Shown: one piece after another, positions 23,084 through 31,400 of the stretch
Numbering within the stretch: the stretch's first letter is position 1
Layout of the letters: every line of letters begins with the position of its first letter
Assembly: GCA_003602645.1 (NCBI GenBank)
Contig: QQSI01000009.1
Span: 1-33,367, forward strand
Direction: 5' to 3'
Source: Candidatus Poseidoniales archaeon
GTDB taxonomy: Archaea > Thermoplasmatota > Poseidoniia > Poseidoniales > Poseidoniaceae
DNA length: 33,367 nt
Translations under genes and position numbers: made by a program
The notes under the pieces: generated by a model
Seen by the model: the letters and a program-made list of their open reading frames with translations, nothing else
Database searches by the model: none
What the model was told of the DNA's origin: nothing

Positions 23084-24004
23084 ATGGACGTTCTTCTTGT
23101 CGGTAGCATTGCCTATGATTCCGTGACTTCGCCAGCTGGAAAAGTCGAGCGAGCATTGGGCGGTTCGGCCACCTACGGCGGTTTAGCAAGTTCTTTTCAT
23201 GCAAAGCGACTCGGAATTGGAACCGTCGGATTGGTTGGAGTTGTAGGAAAGGATTTCACGGAAGGCGATCGCGCTATCCTTGCAAGCAACGGTACCGACA
23301 TCTCAGGGATTGAAACCGCTGAGGGTGAAACCTTCCGGTGGGAAGGTGCATACGAAGGTTCGATGGCTGAGGCTGAGACTCATGCAACTTACTTGAACGT
23401 CTTCGAACACTTCCAACCTAAGGTGCCAGCCCATGCCAAAACGCCAAAGGTGACGTTCTGTGCAAACCTCCACCCAGCGCTTCAAGAGAGCGTTTTATCC
23501 CAAACTCAACCCACCCGCCTCTCGATGCTCGACTCGATGAATTTGTGGATTAACATTGCCCGTGAACCTTTGCTTCATGTGATGCAACAGGTGGATCTGA
23601 TCATCATTAATGATGGCGAAGTGCGCATGCTCGCCGAAGATGAAAATCTGGTTCGAGCAGCAGCAACAGTCCGAGCAATGACATCGGTCTCCACCCTAGT
23701 CGTCAAACGAGGAGAGCACGGCGTTCTTGCGTTCCATGGCGATGAAATCATTGCATTACCTGCTTACCCGACCGCAGATGTCCAAGATCCAACAGGGTGC
23801 GGTGATACCTTTGCGGGAACTTTGGCGGCCTACATCGCCTCTGGCGAAGGGATGTTAGAACGAGGGGAATTACGCAATGCTTTGATTGCCGCAACAGTGT
23901 CTGCGAGTTTCACCCTCCAATCCTTCGGTGTTGAATCGCTCAAGTCCATGACAGCAGATGCATTCGAAGAGCGCGTGGCTCGATTTGAAAGCATCTTGAG
24001 TTGA
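23084..24004 (+). CDS. PfkB-family sugar/nucleoside kinase
   Basis: This is an ATP-dependent kinase of the ribokinase fold. It has an N-terminal GSIAYDSVTSP and the sugar-binding GGSATYGGLASS. The segment LIIINDGEVRML, the strand STLVVKRGEHGVL and the catalytic DPTGCGDTFAG (about 233-243) follow; the Asp of GCGD is the catalytic base, with Cys replacing the common Ala of GAGD. The length of 306 residues is typical. Substrate cannot be read from sequence; archaeal members include nucleoside kinases, ADP-independent sugar kinases and KDG kinases. The ATG at 23084 has a TATA-like TGATATCTTG about 31 bp upstream. Its TGA abuts the TAA of the convergent gene with no spacer. Confidence 0.86.
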   Translation: MDVLLVGSIAYDSVTSPAGKVERALGGSATYGGLASSFHAKRLGIGTVGLVGVVGKDFTEGDRAILASNGTDISGIETAEGETFRWEGAYEGSMAEAETHATYLNVFEHFQPKVPAHAKTPKVTFCANLHPALQESVLSQTQPTRLSMLDSMNLWINIAREPLLHVMQQVDLIIINDGEVRMLAEDENLVRAAATVRAMTSVSTLVVKRGEHGVLAFHGDEIIALPAYPTADVQDPTGCGDTFAGTLAAYIASGEGMLERGELRNALIAATVSASFTLQSFGVESLKSMTADAFEERVARFESILS

Positions 24005-25669
24005 TTATAAATCAAGGCGTGGTAAACCGGAAACTCCAGCGGTTGCTTTGTGCTTCTCGACGGATTCGGTCAATTCCTCAAAGGAGAGTTCCTCGAGATT
24101 CAATGTCTTTTCTTGTTCCTGGCGTTCCTGGTAAATTTGCTCCACGATCGAACTGCGTCGAGTGATATGGCTTTGCAAGCGTTCAGCTTCCTCGGGCGGT
24201 AGGGCACCTCCGTTCAATTCTGAAAGGTTGGAAACGCTGTTGATGATTTCTTCCTGCAATGTATGAGCGGAGCGCTCACGTAATTCTTGACCAGTCTCTG
24301 TCTCTCCTGTCGATGAATTTCTGGAAGATTGGGTGCCGGTTAGGAACTTTCCAGCAATGGCTGCATTTCGATTGATGCCGTCAAAGAACGAGCGCACTCT
24401 CGAAGAACCCCCTTGCGCACTGCTTCGTCGAATCCAACGTGGGTGAGAGAAACTCGACTCACGCGGGCGCATTATGTATCGGTTGATCTTGCTTTGAGGA
24501 ACGGTTGATCGCGGCTCTTGCACCAACTCAGCCTCAAGTGGTTCCTCAACTCTTGCTGTACTGACAAGCGATTGTGGGGGTTCAATCGCCAACTCATCAA
24601 GTTCTTCTTCAAACGGAAGAAGCGAGGGGTCAAACTCAACTGTCGATTGGGTTACAGATGGATTTTGTTGAGGCACATGGGCTCCTTCTGGACCGACAAA
24701 ACTGGGCAGGAACTCAGACGGCGCTTGGCTCGGAGTGCCCACACTGTGCCTGTGTGATAGTTCGGGATTTACTTGTGCAATTTGACTGAAGGACCGACTT
24801 ACCTCCGGTGGTTGCGCAACTGGGTATGGGTGAGATGGATGATGGTCGTACCTCGGTTCAACGAGAGGAGCATCCACTCCATGCACGCTGCGTCGAATGC
24901 GGGCGTTCGCCCTACCTCGCTCGATTAAACCGTGATTCAAGTCAAGATTTGGTAACATTGGCTCTTGCTCACCAAACATCCAGCCTTCAGTCTCTGGTTC
25001 ACCAAAGTCAAGATCGAGTGGCTTTTCATCACCGTGGAAATTCAGCGGCGCGTCAATCATAGCATTCGCTTCCTCATCGCCGTGGTTTGTGATCAATGCT
25101 GCAATCGCAAGTGGAGATTCGATGTGGACCGGTTCAACGGGAATGAGCCTCTGTGCTTGGGAGCGTGGAAAATCCACATCACGCTGCAATTGATCAAGAC
25201 CAAGCCTCGCCTGTTCCAACGACATTCCATCAGTCAACCGAGAATGAAGCTCACACAATCGCATTAACACGGCGTCGTTACCGGTCATCATGTGACAATC
25301 ATGGGCTTGAGTTTCTATGATGAGCATTGGCCTTTTGATACCGAATCTACCGATAATGCAAAGCAATCCAATGCCGATAGTGATGAGTTGTGAAGTCGTG
25401 CCAAACACCATACCACGGTATCCTATCCACAACATCACGAGGCCTAAAACTGCATATCCGTTTGGCACAAAGGGCTTTTTGGTGTGGTTCATTCTCATGA
25501 CCCAATCATGAGAAATAACGGTGCTATGGCCTGATTTTTGCTCGATTGAAAGCTTGCGCTCATTGACCACGACGTGTACCCTTCCGGGTGTTCCAACTAA
25601 GTGCAGTCCGTTGAAGACTTCAGAGTCTTCTGCACTTTGTGGACCTTCCTCCTGTCCAATGATGCGCAT
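24005..25669 (-). CDS. Unknown protein: two TM helices plus long disordered region
   Basis: This 554-residue protein is of no family I recognise. The first about 60 residues look like a small beta-rich domain (LHLVGTPGRVHVVVNERKLSIEQ). A hairpin of two TM helices follows at about 68-110 (GYAVLGLVMLWIGYRGMVF, LITIGIGLLCIIGRF), then a strand and helix (MLIIETQAHDCHMMTG, RLCELHSRLTDGMSLEQARLGL). That N-terminal half recalls bacterial-PH-like membrane domains, but this is weak. Residues about 170-430 are Pro/Ser/Glu/His-rich and probably disordered. The C-terminal part is charged and helical (EEAERLQSHITRRSSIVEQIYQERQEQEKTLN). A GTTTGATAACC stretch about 32 bp upstream may be the TATA region. The ATG at 25669 is preferred over a TTG at 25681. 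It diverges from a tiny membrane protein. Confidence 0.65.
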   Translation of the reverse strand: MRIIGQEEGPQSAEDSEVFNGLHLVGTPGRVHVVVNERKLSIEQKSGHSTVISHDWVMRMNHTKKPFVPNGYAVLGLVMLWIGYRGMVFGTTSQLITIGIGLLCIIGRFGIKRPMLIIETQAHDCHMMTGNDAVLMRLCELHSRLTDGMSLEQARLGLDQLQRDVDFPRSQAQRLIPVEPVHIESPLAIAALITNHGDEEANAMIDAPLNFHGDEKPLDLDFGEPETEGWMFGEQEPMLPNLDLNHGLIERGRANARIRRSVHGVDAPLVEPRYDHHPSHPYPVAQPPEVSRSFSQIAQVNPELSHRHSVGTPSQAPSEFLPSFVGPEGAHVPQQNPSVTQSTVEFDPSLLPFEEELDELAIEPPQSLVSTARVEEPLEAELVQEPRSTVPQSKINRYIMRPRESSFSHPRWIRRSSAQGGSSRVRSFFDGINRNAAIAGKFLTGTQSSRNSSTGETETGQELRERSAHTLQEEIINSVSNLSELNGGALPPEEAERLQSHITRRSSIVEQIYQERQEQEKTLNLEELSFEELTESVEKHKATAGVSGLPRLDL

Positions 25670-25849
25670 CCCAACGCGCAAAGGGTGCCTTGTGGGTTAT
25701 CAAACCACCGACAAAAGTCAAGCAAAGGCCCGTTGAAATCGTACCCTTTTTTCTTCGCCGAACCCCCCATTATGGCCACTTTCCATGGATGGCACACCCC
25801 GTCAGGGCGTTCACTTAAATGGCAGAGGGGGGCTTCCAATTTGAGAGTC

Positions 25850-26020
25850 ATGGCTGAGATCATCGGGGAAGTGTTGGCAGGAGAACTAGGCGAAAAGGTG
25901 ATGGAATCTGTTGGTGAAACCGCTGAACGTTGGTCGAAGCGGTGGTGGTGGGTCATTGTTCGTTGGACCGTTCTTATCGCACCTTTCGTTGCAATCGCAA
26001 TCTACTACTTTGTGCTTTGA
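25850..26020 (+). CDS. 56-residue single-TM membrane protein
   Basis: Within the 139-residue ORF-track entry, only the last part looks like a protein. From the ATG at 25850 it reads MAEIIGEVLAGELGEKVMESVGE, an amphipathic helix, then ERWSKRWWWVIVRW, a Trp/Arg-rich interface, and a TM helix TVLIAPFVAIAIYYFVL at the very C-terminus. An ACTTAAAT stretch about 33 bp upstream could be its TATA box. The upstream part of the ORF is antisense to the divergent gene's leader and lacks protein-like composition. Function is unknown; the layout (amphipathic helix plus tail anchor) would suit a membrane-tethered small regulator. The stop is 2 bp from the convergent gene end. Confidence 0.5.
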   Translation: MAEIIGEVLAGELGEKVMESVGETAERWSKRWWWVIVRWTVLIAPFVAIAIYYFVL

Positions 26021-26022
26021 TT

Positions 26023-27045
26023 TCACTCAATGCATTCAAGATTTGCACTGCCCATGATCCTTGGTTTTGAATCAAGTTGAGCAATCAAGGTTGGTTCCGG
26101 GTGTTCACGTCGAATAAAGAGGGGGTTTTCCCATGCCACAATTGCACTGTCACCATCGACTGACGCAATGCGGCCAACGACGAACTGCAGGTCAACGCTT
26201 GCATGAATGACATCGCCTTCAGCCAGCACGCGCTTTTGGAAAGGAGACCGCGTCAATTCGATTTTTGATTTGCTGTGGGCAACGACCGCCAGTGGTACAC
26301 TGGTGTTGGTTTTTTTGTCCTCGATGGCGGGGCGAACCAATAGCGTTCCACTGCCAAGATGGTCTTCCTTTGCGTTTCGAAGAGCAAGGCCAACCCTGTC
26401 GCCCGCTTTCGCCGCAGGGACATCATCGTCCATGACTTGGAGCGACTTCGCATTTCCAGTCCCGTTTGCAGGAAGGAGAACCAATTCGTCATGAACATTG
26501 ACGGTTCCTGATTGGACATAACCGATGGCGACCAAGCCAATTCCCTTGACGTTAAAATGCTGGTCGACAGGAATCACCAAAGGCGCTTCAGCGTTTGCCT
26601 TCAGTTCCTCAGCGCAGTCATCCATCAACTCATACAGCATGTTTCGCAATTCAATGCCATCGTTTTTAGCGAATGTCCAGCCACCGAGACCAGCTTGTGA
26701 AAAGAGCATTTTCACTTTGTCTTCATCCACCCATTCGCCTTCTGGCGGATTGATGACTGCAAGCCCTTTGCTCAGGCTTGAACTCGCAAAGGCCACAAGC
26801 GCTTCACCCAAGGTCGCGTCGATGCCCTGTACCTCGATGACGCCGACTCGAGCCGCCGATAGGGCGTTGAGGAAGGGGCGCAATCGCTCAGGGTACTTTG
26901 CTGGTCGAATCAGGGATAGAATTCGTGGGCCATCAGGGCCGCTTTCCTTGTGAACATAAGTGTGGACATCACGTTGGTCCGTGGGTTTCGCAATTTCTCT
27001 GGCAAGGTCATCGCTGCCAATCATTGCAATGTTGAGAACAGGCAT
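26023..27045 (-). CDS. SelB/EF-Tu-like translation factor homologue without a P-loop
   Basis: This 340-residue protein resembles archaeal EF-Tu/SelB paralogues. Its N-terminal domain aligns in length with a GTPase domain, but where GHVDHGKT is expected it reads IGSDDLAREIAK, and no NKxD is visible, so GTP binding is probably lost. The later domains are better conserved. Beta-barrel domain II is at about 158-240 (FNVKGIGLVAIGYVQSGTVNVHDELVLLP, AGDRVGLALRNAKEDHLGSGTLL). Domain III is at about 255-340 (LTRSPFQKRVLAEGDVIHASVDLQ, ENPLFIRREHPEPTLIAQLDSKPRIMGSANL). The ATG at 27045 with AGGTGG ribosome site is preferred over the long ORF-track start, which runs through the upstream gene. It lies 40 nt downstream of the thioesterase gene. 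The role is unknown. Confidence 0.75.
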   Translation of the reverse strand: MPVLNIAMIGSDDLAREIAKPTDQRDVHTYVHKESGPDGPRILSLIRPAKYPERLRPFLNALSAARVGVIEVQGIDATLGEALVAFASSSLSKGLAVINPPEGEWVDEDKVKMLFSQAGLGGWTFAKNDGIELRNMLYELMDDCAEELKANAEAPLVIPVDQHFNVKGIGLVAIGYVQSGTVNVHDELVLLPANGTGNAKSLQVMDDDVPAAKAGDRVGLALRNAKEDHLGSGTLLVRPAIEDKKTNTSVPLAVVAHSKSKIELTRSPFQKRVLAEGDVIHASVDLQFVVGRIASVDGDSAIVAWENPLFIRREHPEPTLIAQLDSKPRIMGSANLECIE

Positions 27046-27085
27046 GGCCGTGCCACCTGTAAAGCCCACATGAATGTAGGGGTGC

Positions 27086-27547
27086 TTAGTCGCTGGTATT
27101 GGCTCGCATCTGTTCACGGATGCGTTGAGCATGGTCCCAATCTTTCTGTTCTTCATCATTCTCAACGGTCAATTGAGGAATCGGAATCGGGCGCATCATC
27201 GAATCGATGGCGACAAAGAAAAAGTAACCCTCGCAAATTTTCTTTTTCTTCCATGTGGCTTTGTCAACGGCCATTGCAGTGACTTTGGTGCATGCTGTGT
27301 GCGTGCTTGTGAAGACTACTTTTCCAGTCACTTCGAGCAGATCGCCTTGCCGAGCAGGTGCGATGAATTTCAGGGTGTCAATGGAAATGGTGACAAACTC
27401 TCGATGTGCGAATTTCGAACAGGCGATGCCCCCTGCCTTGTCCATGATGGAAAGCAATCGTCCACCGAACAGTGTATCATGGTCGTTGGTATCACCAGGA
27501 AATATGTGTTCAATGAGCGTCACGGACTCTTTTGAGTAGGGTTCCAT
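27086..27547 (-). CDS. Acyl-CoA thioesterase, hotdog fold (YciA/BACH-like)
   Basis: This enzyme hydrolyses acyl-CoA to free acid and CoA. The hotdog-fold signature is clear: HIFPGDTNDHDTLFGGRLLSIMDKAGGIACSKFA, with the catalytic Asn/Asp region (TNDHDTLFGG), followed by FVTISIDTLKFIAPARQGDLLEVTGKV and EGYFFFVAID. The length (about 153 residues) and a charged C-terminal tail fit YciA/acyl-CoA hydrolase members. The start is the ATG at 27547 (MEPYSKES), while the ORF track uses a GTG five codons upstream; either is possible. It is the first gene of a probable two-gene unit with the SelB-like protein and diverges from the PP-loop gene across about 90 bp. Acyl chain preference is unknown. Confidence 0.86.
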   Translation of the reverse strand: MEPYSKESVTLIEHIFPGDTNDHDTLFGGRLLSIMDKAGGIACSKFAHREFVTISIDTLKFIAPARQGDLLEVTGKVVFTSTHTACTKVTAMAVDKATWKKKKICEGYFFFVAIDSMMRPIPIPQLTVENDEEQKDWDHAQRIREQMRANTSD

Positions 27548-27638
27548 GCCTTTGCCAGCCACATCACATTCATGAAGTCATGGAAGGGAACACCAATTCG
27601 AGGGGTGGTTTCATCACCTGACCGCCCTGCCGGTTGGT

Positions 27639-28310
27639 ATGGATGAGGTCAAGGTCTGTGTGGCGTTGGTTTCAGGAGGTCTCGATTCGCCAGTTGCTCT
27701 GGCCCGCGCGCTCAAAGCGGGTTGGACCATTTATGCAGTTCATTGCAGTCAAGAACCTGTTGTTGGGCCCGAAGCTGAGGAAAAGACAATCGCTGCCCTA
27801 CGGCATATTTTGAAGGCGAGCGGGCCAATTGGAGAGGCTGCACGCAGTCAATTGCACCCCGTGCTCACGGTCGTTCCGGTTGCGCCTCAATTGGCCCTTT
27901 TCACCGAAAAATGGGCACATACAGAGTACTTTATTCACATGAAACGAATGTACCATCGGCTTGCTGACTTTGCTGCAAAAGAAGCGTCAGCAACGCATTT
28001 GTTGACGGGTGAAAACCTCGGGCAAGTGTCTTCTCAGACCTTAGGCAACCTCGGTAGCATTGAACAGGCCTCCTCACTGATCCCGCTCAGGCCTTTGCTC
28101 GGTTTTGACAAAAATACCATCATCAGCATGTCTCGCGTTTTAGGGCTCTATGAATTGAGTTTAGGGCCGGAGGTGTGCGACGCTTTAGGGCCGACAACAC
28201 CGGTGACAATTGCCAATCAGGAATGGCTTGAAAAGAGTGAACTGCGAGCAGGCGGGTTGCAGGAATTGTGCGAAAGCGCTTGGGCACTACGTCGCCATGT
28301 TGACCTGTGA
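27639..28310 (+). CDS. ThiI-like PP-loop protein lacking THUMP domain
   Basis: This is an adenylating PP-loop ATPase related to the sulfurtransferase ThiI, which makes 4-thiouridine in tRNA. The PP-loop VSGGLDS is at residues 11-17. The ThiI core LLTGENLGQVSSQTLGNLGSIEQAS (122-145) and LIPLRPLLGFDKNTIISMSRVLGLYELS are strongly conserved, with Cys180 at the position of ThiI's active-site Cys region (PEVCDALGP). Full-length ThiI is about 390-480 residues, with ferredoxin-like and THUMP domains before the PP-loop. This one is only 223 residues and starts right at the PP-loop, so its RNA-binding part must be supplied by another protein or it modifies something else. The ATG at 27639 gives the family start; there is no in-frame room for THUMP upstream. 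Confidence 0.82.
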   Translation: MDEVKVCVALVSGGLDSPVALARALKAGWTIYAVHCSQEPVVGPEAEEKTIAALRHILKASGPIGEAARSQLHPVLTVVPVAPQLALFTEKWAHTEYFIHMKRMYHRLADFAAKEASATHLLTGENLGQVSSQTLGNLGSIEQASSLIPLRPLLGFDKNTIISMSRVLGLYELSLGPEVCDALGPTTPVTIANQEWLEKSELRAGGLQELCESAWALRRHVDL

Positions 28311-28412
28311 TTGTGCGGCATTAATCACGCCACAGATAGGTGGCTCGTCCTTAGGCAAGAATGCGATGTGATTTTAGGGGGAAGAAACCTCGCGTGAAAA
28401 GCAGGTGAGTCC

Positions 28413-31400
28413 ATGACACACGAGAATCGAACACTAACCGCCCCGTTATTCCTTGTAGCATTAATGCTGCTGGCACCATTTGCTGGTGCAGCAAGCGTAA
28501 CCACATTCGCAAATTCAGACGCTGATGCCGACATCGAAATGCGTGACGGCTCACCATTTTCTAATCTAGATGACGGAAGCATCAACCTCCCTGCAACCGA
28601 CACTGTTACGAGTGCGAGTCTTGACATTTCAGTCAACATGGTGGAGCATGCTTCACATCAGCGGATTGACACAGACACCATGCCTCGCGTTTGGAATCCG
28701 AATTACAACAACCAACTCACCAAGTTCTCCAACGCCTCTCATTTCACTTTTGAGGATGGAGCAACGGCCACTGCGGTATCCCTGACTGCAGAGGGCGTGC
28801 TCACCGATTTCGAAGAAACTATGGCTGGGTTCGCCGATCAACGTGATTTTTACCAGAAGCCGTACGGGTTCGACCACGGTGAATTGGGTACCCCAGGTTC
28901 TCCACCAATACCAGGTGTTCCTGATTGTGCCTCGGGCACTTACTGCTGGGGTACTGGCCTTTCTGACGGCGACTACACCGATGAGTTCACCAACCAAAAC
29001 GGCGGTCTTTATGCTCTCAACTCACCTTCACTGTACGTCGATCAGGCGTTGAAGGATACCACCGCATACTTCGATTCATACCACGACCTTGATCGAATCA
29101 CACCACAAGGTACGAACCCTGCAATCAAATACACAGATTGTGCTTATGTGCAAATTCGCACATCGAGCAACGGTGTGTTTCCACCTGATCCATCTGGCTT
29201 CCAATACATCGACATCGACATCGGCAATTCAAGCGGTATTGGCTACTCGAACGGTTACTACCGAGTGAGCACCGGCTCAAACAACGCTGGTGAGATTTAC
29301 AACAGTTGTAACGGGGTTCCAGCAGGTGATTATGCTCTCGGTGGTACGTCCGTCAGCGCAGGCAACCCAACTGGCTGGGGAACCATTGCTGTCGACTTGA
29401 TTCAATATCTTGGTCAATACGTCCAACTTCGCTTTGTCATGGATGACAACGACATCAACACCGCAGATGGCGGTGCCGCTGGTTGGTACATCGATAACTT
29501 CCGACTCGGGGACCGACTCCCACAAAGCGCATCCATGGACATCAATGGATTCCTGCCATCTGTTCAAGGCGGCGAAAACCAACCAAACGGATACGGTATT
29601 CTCACCATCGAATCTGAGACCACATCCTCTGCGACCCTCTCGCTTGAGGTGCTTGATTCTGCAACAGGCCTAACCGTCATCGACAACCACGGCAATCCAA
29701 TGACCGGCCTTCAGGGGAAAATCATTGAACTATGGGACGTCAACTCAACTGAGCACCCCTCTGTGAACTTCCGCTTCACCTTCGACTCTGGAGCTTCACG
29801 TCTGTCCTCTCCAGTGTTCCATGGATTTAGCATAGGAACCCGTGTCGGCACCGGCTTCAACCAGACTGACGGGATGCTCAATGGCGTCGTTGATGGTGTC
29901 TGGCAGGCAAGCGGCGAGCCAATGATTTTTTCACCATTGATTTCTGATTCTTCCTACTCGCCGACCCTTGAGCGCAGCAGTTTTTCGAAACCAATCACTC
30001 GGATCACCGCCCATATTCAGGATGATTGCACTGAAATTCCAACCATTGATTTGCAGGCCTACGGTGGCAACGGTATTACTGGCATGATTCCCGATACTGA
30101 ATACATCCTTGATACTCCAATATTTGGGTTTGAAACCTTGTTGGTGTATTCAAATAATTGCAACGTCGGCGGAGTTTGGTTTGACTTGACCTTCGGCCAC
30201 CATGCGGAACATTTCCTCGTTGATGTTGCGAACGACAGCAACATTGATTGGGGCTTTGATGAACCAGCGTTTGGTGCATTCGGTCGACAAACTCAATTCC
30301 TCCTCAACAAGATTGATGGCATTAACTATGGCACAAACTCGGCAAACATTACCACTGATTTGAGTGGTGTTGCAGAGGGTGCAAGCTTCATGCTGCCTAA
30401 GGGCGCAACTGTCCTCTCGACAGATTTCGTCCTCGATGAAATGATGATTCATTCAACCACCGATCCAATGGAGGGCTTCGACTTCTCAGTGCTTTCTGGT
30501 ACCCAGTCAGTCAGCCTTGGCGAAGTTGGAAACTTTACTCGAATGCTTCCTGAATTCTTGGGTGAAACCGACCTGACCGCAGCATTGAATTCACTGCTTT
30601 CCAATCCGATGGTTCCTGTGAGCCACGTTGACGCTTATGGCAATGAATGGATGACCTTCCGATTCAAGGCCGAATCACCAAACGCATCAACAGGAGCCAC
30701 CATGGTCATCCGTGATATCGATGTTGTGTACAACTTCACAACAACACTTGACAATTCAAACGGACTGGATCTTGAACTGAACAAGGGAGTCGCACTTTGG
30801 ACCGGCGGTTCCACGGCCAACGTCGAAATTGCAGTGACCTCTACCAGTGGTGGTGGTTTGACCTTCTCAAACCTCAACATTCTCACAGCAAGCGGCTATG
30901 ACAACACGCTTTCCGTCACTGGCAATCCAGTCGGGTTCTATCCAAACGGTGACTTGTATGAAATCGTCACCACCCACGCCGTTGCTGGTTCAACAGGTGC
31001 TACACTCGCTGAGAGTCGGCTTACCCTTGAATCAAGCACCGGAACTGTTGTTCTCTCGTACAGCGACGCCTTCGGATTTGCCGAGGCATCCGATGAGGAC
31101 GACCTCATCAGCCTAGAATCGACCTCGACTCAATCCGACATCACCGATGGAAAGTCCGTGACCTGGCGGTTCATTGTGAACTCAAATTGGGAGGACACCG
31201 ATGAAGTACGCATCTATTCTGGACTCATCGCCAGCGATGGCGTCAACGGCCTACCTTCTGCCGTGTTGATGGCTCCGCCGGGTGGAAATGCAGTCGAAAA
31301 CGATGCAATCATCACCAACTTCGAAGTTCGAAACGACATCGGCCTGTCCCAAGACCTGGACAATGGTAAATCGAACCAAATTGTCAATCTTGCAGGGAGC

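Noticed and set aside
21666-24004. Biotin carboxylase and PfkB kinase as one functional operon.
   Set aside because: They are separated by 77 bp with a TATA-like element before the kinase, and share no obvious pathway.
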